A stretch of 64,000 nt of DNA from Berberis thunbergii (taxonomy: Eukaryota > Streptophyta > Magnoliopsida > Ranunculales > Berberidaceae): assembly GCA_003290165.1 (NCBI GenBank), contig QNQO01006937.1, positions 558,001 to 622,000 of the forward strand, given 5' to 3'. The translations under genes were made by a program, and so were the position numbers. Under the pieces are notes generated by a model. That model did no database searches and was not told the origin of the DNA. It worked only from the letters and a program-made list of their open reading frames with translations. Numbering within the stretch: the first letter of the stretch is position 1; each line of letters begins with the position of its first letter. Shown one piece after another: positions 23,048 through 33,952 of this stretch.

Positions 23048-23181
23048 CACTACAAGAAAAATTGTGATCAATAGCGTTTAAAAACCGCTATGGTAGGATA
23101 CCATAGCGGTTTAGTAACCGCTATGACAGTCGGCGCTATAATAGACCCAGAGGATATTATAGCGGTTTTAAAACGCTATGG
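23048..23181. repeat. Left subterminal repeats of the outer CACTA
   Basis: Direct and inverted copies of atagcggtttt / aaaccgctatgg. They continue after the inner element at 38631-38745, showing that the inner element inserted within this array. Confidence 0.85.
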
Positions 23182-23204
23182 TAACACTACACCAAAAGGG
23201 CCAA

Positions 23205-23745
23205 TTAGCCACGCCGAGCTGCCCACGGTTTTAAACCGTTGGTACATTTGCCACGGCCTACAACCGTAGCTATATGTACCAACGGCTTAAAACCGTGGCT
23301 AATAAACACCCTGGCTACGGTTTACAACCGTTGGTATATTTGGCACGGCTAAAAACCGTGACTAATATTAGCAACGGCTCAAAACCGTGGGAAGCAGTTG
23401 CAACGGCCCAACACCGTTGCTAAAAAAAATTTAGCAACGGTTATTAATCGTAGCTACGCTTAGCAACGGCTCACAACCGTGGCAATAAAAAAATTTAGCA
23501 ACGGTTTTAAACCGTGGCTAAGCTTAGCAACGGCTAACAACCGTGGCAATAAAAAAATGTAGCAACGGTTTTAAAGCGTGGCTAGGATTAGCAACGGCTA
23601 AAAACCGTTGCAACAAAAAAATTTAGCAACGGTTTTAAACCGTGGCTAGATTTAGCAACGGCTCAAAACCGTTGCAAAAAAAATTTAGCAACGGTTTTAA
23701 ACCGTGGCTAGCTCTAGCAACGGCTCAAAACCGTGGCTATATGAA
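23205..23745. repeat. Left subterminal repeat array of the inner CACTA
   Basis: Many copies, in both orientations, of a motif like gcaacggttttaaaccgtgg(c/t)ta, spaced every 40-60 bp. In CACTA elements such motifs are bound by the TNPA-type protein during transposition. Confidence 0.9.
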
Positions 23746-23759
23746 AAGCTGAAAAAAAA

Positions 23760-24160
23760 ATTGGGCGGGCTGTTTTTGGCGCTCGAAGCTCCCTCCCTCG
23801 ACCTGAAAAAATTTCACAAAATCAAAGCTCCCTCCCTCGACCTGCTTCCCTCCCTCCCTCCCTCAACCTGCTTCCCTCCCTCGACCTGAAAAAATTTCAC
23901 AAAATCAAAGCTCCCTCCCTCGACCTGCTTCCCTCCATTCGACTTCGATCGACCTGCTCCCTCCCTCGACCTGCTTCCCTCCATTCGACTTCCATCGACC
24001 TGCTCCCTCCCTCGACTCGACTTCCCCCCTGCTCCTTCTCCTTCCCTGCTCCCTCCCTCGACTTCCCTCTTCCCCTCCTTCCCTGCTCCCTCGACTTCCC
24101 TGCTCCTCCCTTGACTTCAATCGACTTCCCTCGACTTCAAAATCGATCAGCCACTGCATT
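23760..24160. repeat. CT-rich low-complexity tract (ctccctcgacctg repeats)
   Basis: Imperfect repeats of ctccctccctcgacctgctt, including a duplicated block with aaaaaatttcacaaaatcaa at about 23807 and 23890. It is followed by a (tc)n tract at about 24173-24190. It sits where the transcript leader of the element would be expected. No protein function is claimed. Confidence 0.7.
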
Positions 24161-24169
24161 ATATATAGG

Positions 24170-24675
24170 TACTCTCTCTCTCTCTCTCTATTTTATTTAT
24201 GATGAAATTAGGGTTCATCAGGGTTGTGTTTTATTTAGGATGAAATTAGGGTTCGATGATTATTTTTTTTACAATGAGCATTTTGTTTGAGCATTTTGTT
24301 CGATAATTAGTATTCTTGTTAAACTCCCCTCATTGCTCAATTCAAGCTTTCCAACTGTGTTTTGATGGTATTTTGTTGCTTCCAGAATTCTTTTATTGTT
24401 TTCAATTGTTATAGTGATTAATGAACTGAATATATGGTTGGCCACAAGAGTCCTTACTCCATAATTTATTTGAGCAAGTGAGCATGATCATCTCATTATC
24501 TTTGTTCAGTACTTTGAGACCTGCAAGCGATCTATTTGAGATATAATTGTATCCCCGTCATTGACATTCAGGTGGTAAAATTCTATTTACTTAGTCATTC
24601 ATAGTATATGCGTGGATTCAAATCATGAACCGGCTAAACATACACTTAGAAGTAAATATTTGAGTCAATCTAAAT
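24170..24675 (+). other. Leader-like stretch without a gene
   Basis: Contains two copies of gatgaaattagggtt (about 24200 and 24239) typical of plant 5' leaders, but no coding frame. The interpretation as element leader or intron is inference. Confidence 0.35.
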
Positions 24676-24812
24676 GGCCAGGAAACCAGCGAGGGAGGGG
24701 GGAGGACCCTCCATCCCCCCTCGCGATTCGTGCAAAGGAGGGAAAGCACACACCGCGAGAGGGAGGTAGGGTCTTCCCTCCCTCCCTACCTCGCTGGTTT
24801 CCTCGCCCATTA
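24672..24812. repeat. Hairpin-forming MITE-like insertion
   Basis: ggccaggaaaccagcgaggg on the left is mirrored by cctcgctggtttcctcgcc on the right. The interior is largely self-complementary G- and C-rich text (ggaggaccctccat, gggaggtagggtcttccctccc). No coding frame. The flanks do not show a duplication I can define with certainty. Confidence 0.65.
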
Positions 24813-24814
24813 CC

Positions 24815-25145
24815 TCGACAGTTAAAATTTTTGTAAATGAATGAGGCTACCTATTGAGGGAGTGGGCAATTAATTTCAAATTTTCAATTAGTGTTCCTTC
24901 TGTTACTATTATCGTGGTTATTAATTACTTATATGTTGATGAAGTCTTTGTTATGGATGTCATATGAAGAGATTGTATTTCTGTTCATTTCTTCTCCTGT
25001 CTATTTATTGGAGCATGAATTTGTTATATGTCTTAGTTCCCTTTTGCATATTTGACCATATCTGTGTGATCAAATTCTTTTATTCTGCATAGAATCATCG
25101 ATTTAAAAAAATAGTACAAGGAATGAACATAAGTGATCTGTAAAG
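24815..25145. other. AT-rich stretch, no feature seen
   Basis: No coding frame, splice-bounded similarity or repeat recognised between the MITE-like hairpin and the phototropin fragment. Confidence 0.4.
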
Positions 25146-25151
25146 TCTCAC

Positions 25152-25265
25152 CGAAATGCTTCCAGGAAATTTGAGATCCTTCTGAATAACATTAGCAAAT
25201 GTCTTTTGCCTCGTCTTTCCTCTGAAGGGTGTGTATCCATAAAGCATTTCATATAGAAGAATGCC
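25152..25265 (-). pseudogene. Captured phototropin kinase exon fragment
   Basis: The minus-strand frame reads GILLYEMLYGYTPFRGKTRQ then KTFANVIQKDLKFPGSI, the AGC-type kinase C-lobe of phototropins (blue-light receptors). It ends at a proper splice donor (g|gtgaga, 25151 downward). The upstream end is near ctactag at about 25265. Only one exon of the kinase domain is seen, with no LOV domains. It is the one captured fragment of the inner CACTA that lies opposite to the others. Confidence 0.78.
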
Positions 25266-25279
25266 TAGTAGAGCAGAGA

Positions 25280-26800
25280 GCAGTCAATCGTATAAGTTAG
25301 AACTGTGATGGTTTAGAACTTAGAATTTAGAAGTACAAATTGACATCTCAATGAAACAAGAGGTGAACATGTGAAGAGTAAAATGTTCAGCGAATTCAAG
25401 AAATAAGAGAGTTGTTTCAAACATATAATTTATTAATTCCTCTTCCATATTGTCGATTTTTGGGAATATGTTTGACCTCAATAGTTTCAAACATCAGGCC
25501 ATGTAGGAAAACCCACGAGTTTTATGTGTCCTTTTCTACGTTTGAAGTTTTCAAGTTCTTGTTATGGCAGAAACGTATACTCTTGTTAATAAGAGTGAAA
25601 CATTTGTATGATCACTAAATGCACATAGGATTCAGAAATAACAGTCCTAGAAAGTATCCCTGAGCTATGTCACCTATTACTTTGTATATATCATTATCGG
25701 TTCTGCGTGTGAATATGCTAAGAAGCATTGTAGTATCATCTATAGCTGGGAATATCTAGGTTCTAAGGAGAAGTACAGGAAACCTCCTCGTTTATAATAT
25801 GTACACCTAAACAGGTACCTTCTACAAGTTATAGCTAGTTTTGGGCCTTTTGGCCAGAAATTCATCCACTCTGACCTTGGTACTGAGAGTGCACTGCTTG
25901 AGTTTATACAATTGTGATTTAAAAATCGAGTCTTAGTAAGACTCGCATTATGTAACGAGTAAGAGTTTATCAATTTTTAGTAAGAGTTTATCAATTTAGT
26001 AATGAGTTTTAGTAAGAGTTTATCAATTTTTAGTAAGACTTGCATTACTACAATTTAGTATAAACTGAATCACAATTGTATAAAAATCGATTACTACTAA
26101 ATTGTGATAAGTAATGAGTTTATACAATATCTAAGCATTAGTCCAAAGCTGAACTTCGTCTATTTTACTTTATTACCGTAACAAAATATTTCATCGCTCT
26201 GTATAAGTATGTTTCATTGTGGCTATTAAGTTCAATAAATTAGGATATGCTAGCAATGGTTAAATTTATAGGTTTCTTTTTGGTTCCCCATAGTAGAGAA
26301 AGGAATACCTTGCCTTGCAAAACTAAGAAAAGGCATGATCATTTTCAGTTTCACCTTTTGTTCATTGTTTTTCCGATGTGTTTTCTTAGAATCAAACACA
26401 ACCTTTTTTTATTTATGGAAATAAATAACATTACCAAGGCAGCAACCAAGAAAGAACGTTGCGCTAGCTCATGAGCTAGTACATTTTGGTCTCTAAGAAC
26501 ATACAAGATTTTATTACAATCCTCCAAAGCATCTAGTTTTATAGAACATTGGAATAGAATAACTTAGGAGATAAATTTAAATAAGAATGGACTGGTCTTT
26601 GGATAATCTTCTTGTTGGTAAATTATCCGCACGAACTCAAGTTATTCAAAGTTGTTTAGGTTATATTACTAGATGGGATAGTTATAACTGATTACATCTT
26701 ATTCACCAAAACAAAAAAAAAATATACATTCTGCACTTACATGTTACTGATCATAAAACCACATGACTTTAGTCTAATTATCTATAATATCATTGATAGA
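25280..26800. other. Non-coding stretch before the transposase
   Basis: AT-rich. A (tttatcaattt, agtaagag)-type local duplication lies at about 25935-26100, where gagtttagtaagagtttatcaa recurs in variants and an inverted partner (ttgtataaac) is present. No gene recognised. Confidence 0.4.
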
Positions 26801-26801
26801 G

Positions 26802-28230
26802 ATGGATAGTACTCGCGGCAATGATCTCTCCACCATTGATGTCACCAGATCTACAAATGATGACATTGAAGTTAAACAGACCATACAGTTCAACCTCCAC
26901 GGTTTAGCAGTTGGACCTGGTGCTAGAAATTTCAATAAAAACATTGGAAAGCTTGTTGAAACCCTTGTGCCCATCAAATTCAAGGGTTGGAACCATGTTA
27001 CTGACAACTACAAAGAGGATGTGTGGAATGGCCTCAAGGTGAGATTTTACATCATTGATTTTCATAATGTCATATTTTATTTTCAACTTATATCTCAATG
27101 GCTTATTTGCAGCGTGAATACGACATTCCAAATTATGTGAAAAAGAGTGTGCATTTGAAAATGCCTGAATATTATAGAAGGTTCAAGGCACATCTTAGGA
27201 AGAATTATTTGGATAAGTATCCTACCATTGAGGAACAAGAGAAGCATGTTCCAAATGGTGTAAGAGAGGAGGATTGGAAGGAGTTTGTTCACCATGAGAG
27301 CACCCCTGAAGCGAAGGCAATTAGAGACCAAAATGCAAGAAACAAAAAGGCTTCAAAGTATGTATGGGGGGGGGTGGCCAGAAGAGTGCTGCAGAAGTAG
27401 AGTACGAAATGGTAATTGAGTTTCTAGCTACTAGTACAATATTATATACCATTTAACTTTATAGGCTGAGACTAATCTTTCAAATATATAGGTTGAGAAG
27501 AACCCTGATGGAGAACCAGTCACACGCACTGACATATGGATTGCTTGTCACACGGAAAAGGATGGAAAACCTACGCGTGGTTCTGAACAATAAATGGTAT
27601 GTGCCCAATAATGTCTTTTATACCTAATTCTTAATTTACTTTGTAGTTGTTTGAATATTATTTGTGTCTTGATTTATTTTATTTTTTCATTATTTTGAAG
27701 GAACAAGTTAAAGCAAAAAAAGCTGCATTGCAAGAATCTTCAACTCAAGGTAACATTGACCTCACTATTGATGATGATCCTCTAAGCCAAGTGTTTGGCC
27801 AAGAAGCGAGGGGACGTACTCGTTGTGTTGGAACCACTGTCTCTAAAAGGAAGTATGATGCTGCACTTCCCGCTCGTTCATTGCTATTGGAAAAAACATT
27901 GGAAGCCAAAAAAAGGGAAGAAAAATATGAAAGATTGGAAGAAAATGTTAGATGGATACGAGAGAGACTTGAAAGTGGAACTTATGTAAGACCATCAACA
28001 AGTGAGGGAATACAAGGAGTTGTTCAAAGAACTGAAGATACACCGTCATCCGGTGCACAATCGACAAGGCAACCAGATAATCCATTACCTCCATCTCCAT
28101 TACCACCATCTTCATTACCTCCATTTCCATTACCACCATCTCCATTACCATCATCTTCTCAAGGTGTTGCGAGGTTTCCTTCTCCAAGCAATCATGTTCC
28201 TTCAGTGTCACGGAGATACAAAGTTTGTGA
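26802..28230 (+). pseudogene. Plant transposase of the Ptta/En/Spm family (CACTA), broken
   Basis: Exons joined by canonical introns: 26802-27038, 27113-27413, 27492-27596 and 27701 to about 28230. Protein landmarks are NLHGLAVGPGARNFNKNIGK, KFKGWNHVTDNYKEDVW, EYDIPNYVKKSVHL, REEDWKEFVHHESTPEAKAI, PVTRTDIWIACHTEKDGKP and ARSLLLEKTLEAKKREEKYE. This is the Transposase_24 type typical of CACTA elements, probably a DNA-binding accessory (TNPA-like) protein. Two lesions are visible. A G-run at 27367-27376 shifts the frame relative to the following AEVEYEM. An in-frame taa at 27591 (before atg|gt) lies where the family continues. The end runs into captured RDR sequence. Confidence 0.82.
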
Positions 28231-28329
28231 TTGGGAAAGGAATGTCATTGCGATAGCATTAGAGGTTGTAGATCCTATCCATCAATTCTCTTGCGCTTGT
28301 CATGGATCATTGAACCCTGCAACAGAGAT

Positions 28330-28592
28330 CAGACTTTCCTTATGTTTCAAATACAAGACTGGGGTGAAACTTTACAAAAGTGATCCAAAAGGAGACAAGA
28401 TGGGGGATTTGGACGTTGGTGATTTCTTCGTATGGTGTAGAACTCATGCGGAACTTGATGATTGATAGGGGCATCTAAGGTCATATTTTCTGAAATACAG
28501 TGGTGATGGACAAATTTCTGGGCAAGTGTTAGTCTACAGGCATCCAGGGTTGCACTTTGGTGATGTACATGTCTTGAATGCAATATACGTCC
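28330..28592 (+). pseudogene. Captured RNA-dependent RNA polymerase (RDR3-type) fragment
   Basis: Frame with LCFKYKTGVKLYKSDPKGDK, GDFFVWCR and, after two stops (tga tag at 28463-28468), GHLRSYFLKYSGDGQISGQV and RHPGLHFGDVHVLNAIYV. The last motif is the conserved R-x-PGLHFGD-x-HVL of plant RDR3-type polymerases, enzymes that make double-stranded RNA in silencing. The assignment of the part before the stops to RDR is less certain. The two stops stand where tgg and aag would be expected. The fragment then fuses directly to NHX text at about 28593. Confidence 0.7.
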
Positions 28593-29597
28593 TTTTAACT
28601 TGCTGGGTTGGCGTGTTCGGGGTTTTCATTTCATCAGGAATCATAGCTGCAGGTGATTGTTGTTTCCATCTCCATAGTTTCATTTTCAACCTTTTGGAAT
28701 GTTTATTTGGTTTTGCTTCTAAGTCCTTTTAACTTACTGAAATAATATGATCTAGGCAGTTGGTGGGTTTTTTCGAAGATTGGGTTCGTTGGACTAAGTA
28801 TACGTGACTATCTTGGTTCGATTCTTATTCCTTTTATTTGGTCTTCGTATCTGATATGGCCATTCACCATTTTTAATTTATATTTTTCGTTCAATTGTCA
28901 GCTAAAGTATTCTTTTTTCTTGGTATTTATAGGTGCTAAACCAAGATGAGACACCCCTTTTGGACCGTCTAGTTTTTGGGGAAGGCGTGGTAAATGATGC
29001 CACTTCAGTTGTTCTATTGAAAGCAATTCAAAAGCTCGATATATCAAAACTTGATGGCTGGACAGTGACTCAGATAATTGGAGATTTTTTATATCTGTTT
29101 GCTACTAGTACCTGTCTTGGTGTTGCTGTAAGTAAACACGAACTAAATGCCCGTTGTGTTTGATTGTGTTTGTTCTGCATTTTTGGTTGATGTGTTTCTT
29201 TTTCATGTAGGTGGGGCTTTTGACTTCATATGCTCTTAAAAGCTTATATTTGGCTAAGTAAATTCTGTGATCCTCTCTCATTATGAATGTTCAGGGAATA
29301 GCCAAGCCCCCTAGTCTACTGTTACAGTAGAAGGCTAAACCATTTTTCTTTTTACATACATTCTATTGACCGTGAAATTGCGCTAATGGTCTTAGGAGCA
29401 TATCTATCATATATTTTGGCAGAGGTAAGAAACAAAATTCATTTTTCAGGTTAAGGTTTAAAACCTATTGTTTGTATCTTAGACTTAATTTTCCTGCTGC
29501 AGTTGCTAAACCTGAGTGGCATTCTTACCGTCTTTCTTTGTGGAATTATCATGTCACATTATGCATGACATAACGTCACCGAAAGCTCAAGAATCAC
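28593..29597 (+). pseudogene. Captured Na+(K+)/H+ exchanger (NHX-type) gene fragment
   Basis: Exon pieces with introns retained are 28593-28651 (GVFGVFISSGIIAAG), 28760-28815 (WWVFSKIGFVGLSIRDYL), 28933-29127 (VLNQDETPLLDRLVFGEGVV, NDATSVVLLKAIQKL), 29211-29257, 29357-29424 (REIALMVLGAYLSYILAE) and 29503-29597 (LSGILTVFLCGIIMSHYA). NHX proteins exchange Na+ or K+ for H+ across vacuolar or endosomal membranes. This is the middle of the membrane domain; both ends are missing. Lesions: a tga at the conserved Trp after SHYA, and no AG acceptor before the 29357 exon. Confidence 0.85.
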
Positions 29598-29800
29598 AAC
29601 CAAGTACTCTGTCGCAAAACAGAGTTGCTCTGTTCTGCGCTGCGTTGTTGTTGCTGATGTTGCTGATGCTGGTTTTGCTGCTGCTGGGACGCCTGCTGTC
29701 TGTCGCAGCGTTGGTTGGAGCATTTGTTTTAGGCAATCCGGGGTACACTCGAGTCGCAGAAACGCGCGTGTGTTGCGTGTTCTATGGCTGAGAGCACTGC
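29597..29800 (-). repeat. CAG-rich dispersed element, copy 1
   Basis: On the minus strand it starts tagaacacgcaacacacgcg and continues accaacgctgcgacagacag. It then has a CAG/CAA-rich interior and ends gcgcagaacagagcaactct. Related copies lie at about 36165-36530 (same orientation) and 40285-40570 (opposite). It abuts the truncated end of the NHX fragment. Class unknown; no target duplication found. Confidence 0.7.
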
Positions 29801-29839
29801 ATGGAGCCATTTTTTGTGTTTCAGGTTTGTTATTATTCA

Positions 29840-32780
29840 AATTAGGCAGTTATAACATGTTGTTTGTTGTCTTTGGTCATTTTCCTCGGATTTTCATAAT
29901 ATTTATGGTTATCTAAAGACTGAAGTTCAGTTTAGGAGGACCAACATATTGCATCTATGTACTTCAGGTCCTATTTTAAAATTAAACTCATGTTTTTAGT
30001 TGAAATATATTAAACACGCATCATTTTGGAACCCTGAAGACTGACATTATTGAATTGTAAAACTCATGACCATTGAATTCACAATGATCTAGAAGGAACA
30101 GAACCTGAAACGTTGTTTGGATTTCAGCAATGAAACGCTATATTTGAAGAATTGGATATTTTTCCCAGGAAAACTGTTTGTGTGCGTTACTTATTTTCAT
30201 CTCAGTTGATTAGAAATTCATAACTTACATGCATTTTATTTTCAAGTTCATTACATAACACTGTTTGATAGATTTGGACTTTCAAGTACAAACAATATCC
30301 TCACTAACATGGTTTGGAATGTTTTTTGTGATTACTAATGTACTTTCGGTGTTTATTTTTGTATTTTTTTCTTCTTATTTTCAGATTCTATTGAAGTTGG
30401 TTATGTACCTATTTGACGAGCTCCCAGCCATAACTGAGAGTATGCACATTTAAAAAAAAACTTTGAACAGTAATGTTTTGGATCCTCACGAGGTTTTGTG
30501 ACCTGCTCCCTCTTCCTTAAGGTTTTTTCTTAACATGATTAGTAACGTTAGTTCTGATAAATTGAGTAGTGCCCTGTTTTGTATCAGGTGTTATCGAGTA
30601 AATGATTGGGCATTTGAGGTGGCAACAATGGCATTGATAGCCCACCAGACACGGGTATTCATGCAAACCACATCTTAGCATTTATACTTTTATGTTCCAA
30701 TGTTATGTAACTACCCTTTGTAATCATCATGTGCTCTGGACATTTGTTATCTCTTAATTTTATTTAAAAATGGCTTATGCAGTTAGACTCTTGAGTCATT
30801 AGCACTCCCGTTTATATAGTCAATTGTCAAATGCATGATGTTGAAATCATAATTTTTGTTTGCCAGTCAAAAAAAATGTTGTATTGCAGGGTGAAAGATG
30901 TTTAAATTGCAAGTCTGCAAATAATTGCTCCCTAGCTAGCATATCTTCCAACTTGCATGAATTTTTTTTTGGGTCCTTTTTTGAATGATAATGCAGATGT
31001 CGTAAATAGAATAAAACAAAGAATACCATGGAAGATATTTTTACTTTTAGCAGGCACTCTGATTGAAAGTCTTCCCATGTGTCTTAAGTTTTGTATTCCT
31101 TTTGTTTATGTTTACTGTGAAACTATTTCAGGGTTCTTATGCTTCATTTCGCTTGCGACCTGTATCATGGACCAAAGAGATGAAAGCAAAGTCATCTGTT
31201 GCGCTTCAGTTGGGTGGGAGATTGGATAGGAGTAATTTATATAACCATCACTTATGTATAAGGTGAGATTATATCTTTGTGAACTATTTTCTCGGCATCT
31301 TCTCACACCTACTGTCAGAGGGATGCTCCACCGTGCTTTACGTCCCCCATTGGTTGTGAGCCACAGTCCAGTCCCTCCACCCAATTGCCTTTAGTAGCAG
31401 TGAAGAGACTTTCCCAGGTGCTTTACTTATTTTTCACCATCTTTGAGGGATGAAGGTGTTTTAGAAATAACCTGTTTATGTTGTACATCAGCTATTGTTT
31501 TCCATTAATAGTGGAACAACTAACTTGACTGTCAATAGTCGCGGTTATTTGGTCATTCTTTGAAATTCACAGACAAGATGTCTCCATCCTTCCCTTTTCA
31601 AAGTAGCTTCATCATTCTTTGTCCATAATAAGATTTGGTGCACCAGCAGATTTACGTGGGTGTGGCTCTTCAACCCTCTCTTCAAACTTTACCATTGGAT
31701 TAGGCTAGTCGAGCTTAACTTCCAATTCTGGAAGAGTTTTTTTTAATCTCCTATAATGCTGTTAGTATATGTTATATTCAGCATACTTGTGGATGCAGCA
31801 TTGGTGCAGTTCTGTATGACATGATTTCATTGAGATGAGGTATCTAGAGTATTTTACTCTTCTATTTCTCAAGTTTGGCTATTCTGTATATTCAATTTCT
31901 CATCAAAGATTGGTGTGGCACACTTCATGGTGAAGAAAAGGTAAGTCTGTTTTGTTAATTTTTCTACTGTGATTGTGCTGCTTTAAGTAATTATCCCACT
32001 TATCAATTTGATGGAATTCTGTCAGGTACCTGGTTTTCAGAAATTTGTACTTGAGACATTTGCGATAAACTGTTGTTTGTACAGCGTTCTTGACAGATCT
32101 TTCGAATTCCATGATGCAAACACAGTATGATTTTTGACTATCTTGCGATCAACTTTTTTTTTAATTATGCATTGTTAATATAACATGAAACCATTCTAAC
32201 ACTGGACAAAGTGCTGCATTTGACATGGTGCTGTTGTTCTTGCAGCTTCAGTGGTTGAATGGGCCTGCTTCCTTTGTTAATTGTTAGGTCATGGTAGATC
32301 TGATGGACATTTCCCTCTTTCAACCTCAGAGAAAAATGAGGTTAGTCTTCTTTGGCTTCACATGGTCATACATTTAAACCCTCTGAGCCCAATATGGGTT
32401 ATCGTTATTGATCTTAATTGAGTTTTCTGAAAACCCACTGTCCTCATTGGGTATTACCATGGATTAGAATTTTCTCTCAACAATTATGAAAACACATTGA
32501 ATTTGCTAAATATGCTCTCATCTCTTGTTGATAGGAAAAGAGGTGAAAGATGCTCTTGGCATTTTATCTCATGAGAGATCCATTCTTTAGCAAGTGTATC
32601 CGGTAATGATATGTGTTTTTAAGTCAATTTCAAAGTTATGCATTGCATTTATCCTGATCTTGGCTTACATAAGAAAATAAATAAAAAATTCCAGGCAAAG
32701 ACTTGAGAAAATTGAGTAACTGTTCGAACCAATCCCTCTTGTTGAATTCCATACAGGTGCGTATGTGGTCATTTTTTTAA
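29840..32780 (+). other. Inner CACTA interior with unrecognised exon-like pieces
   Basis: Possible exon-like stretches, none assigned to a gene: about 30383-30450 (ILLKLVMYLFDELPAITES), 30587-30655 (CYRVNDWAFEVATMALIAHQ), 31135-31230 (GSYASFRLRPVSWTKEMKAK, SSVALQLGGRLDRSN) and 31318-31392 (GMLHRALRPPLVV). Some are preceded by cag or followed by gt. The remainder is AT-rich intron-like DNA. These may be further captured fragments, which a protein search would settle. Confidence 0.4.
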
Positions 32781-32789
32781 TTACATGAT

Positions 32790-33952
32790 TTTTCATGGGA
32801 ATTCCTCCACTGGGAATATGGAAAAGCTCGAGAACTCTTGGAGTCGGACCCTTATGAAACCAGGCAATACAACCAAGTTGCTGGAGAGTTGCAACAATTT
32901 CAGGTTTTCATGCAAAGATTCCTAGAGAATGAACCCTTTCAAGGACCGCGGGTGCAGAACTACATCAAGAGTCGATGCATTCTATGGAACCTTCTTCAAG
33001 TTCCAGTCATAAAAGGTAAATAAACCTCTATTGTTTTGTGTATCATAAAAAACCAACCGGATTTTACATTTATAGCCGAAGAAGGGGGAAAAGAAAAGAA
33101 ATTTGGGTGCTAATAATTTTATGAGGTATCCTAGTCTGGATTCAAAGTATGGAGGGTCTAATCCTTTTCACGTCTGTTGAATTCAAGCTCCATCTGCATG
33201 GCCAATCTATGCCAAAACACAAGTTTTCCAAATTAATTTGGTTCAGAATAATAGAATGAATGTTATTACTTGTTCTGCGGAAAAAAAAAGTGATCTTTTA
33301 GCTGAATTTAATTACTATCAATGCAGAGGATCCGAAGGATAAAGAAGGAAGGAAGACAAGAAAAGATGCAATTACATGTTCAATGGTTTTAGAAATCATT
33401 GAAGAAACAATGCGGATCTTTTGGGATTTCATTCGAGCTGATAAGGATGAAAGCAATGTGATTATGAAGGGATTTCTGGGACATCAGGTTGAACTAAGTG
33501 ATCCGGCAGATTCTGTGCTTTTGGTGGATGTTCAAACAAATCTTCAAAAGGTTTGCTTTTGATCTCTCCTTTCTTTTACTTCATTATGCTATCTACTATT
33601 TGTACCACTCAGTTTGCACAATAAACATATGAAATGATTGGTCCCTTTTGTGTCTCCTTTTCTACTTGAATCAATTTTACATTTCTGATGTTTGCAGAAA
33701 GAAAAGAAGATTAAAGACATAGTAAGAAGTGGAAACTACATAGTAAGGAGGTTTAAAAAGCATCATGAAGAAGGAAGACCTGACCAACTGGTTTTCTTCT
33801 CACAGATTGACCTGAAATTAGTATCTAGAGTGCTAAAGATGTCAAGAATCACAACTGATCAACTTATCTGGTGTCAACAGAAATTAAGCAAGATCAACAT
33901 TGTACACATGAAGGTTCATATAGAGCCCTCATTTTTGTTGTTCCCGTGTTAG
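32790..33952 (+). pseudogene. Captured C-terminal part of a DUF1666 (ribosomal protein L34Ae-like) gene
   Basis: Three exons with correct phases are 32790-33015 (ARELLESDPYETRQYNQVAG; QRFLENEPFQGPRVQNYIKS), 33327-33550 (MVLEIIEETMRIFWDFIRAD) and 33698-33952 (KEKKIKDIVRSGNYIVRRF; VHIEPSFLLFPC, stop). This matches the C-terminal half of plant DUF1666 proteins of unknown function. Splice sites (g|gtaaat, gcag|ag, aag|gt, gcag|aaa) and frame are intact from SWEFLHWEYGK to the stop. The start and N-terminal part are absent: upstream of 32790 the text becomes AT-rich without an acceptor. It is therefore a truncated fragment, not a gene. Confidence 0.85.

Noticed and set aside
23205..23745. Regularly spaced repeats resembling a CRISPR array
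   Set aside because: Motifs occur in both orientations with variable spacing and lie next to CACTA terminal repeats in plant DNA; they are transposon subterminal repeats.
28593..29597. Functional NHX antiporter gene
   Set aside because: Only middle exons are present, with a stop at a conserved Trp and a missing acceptor.
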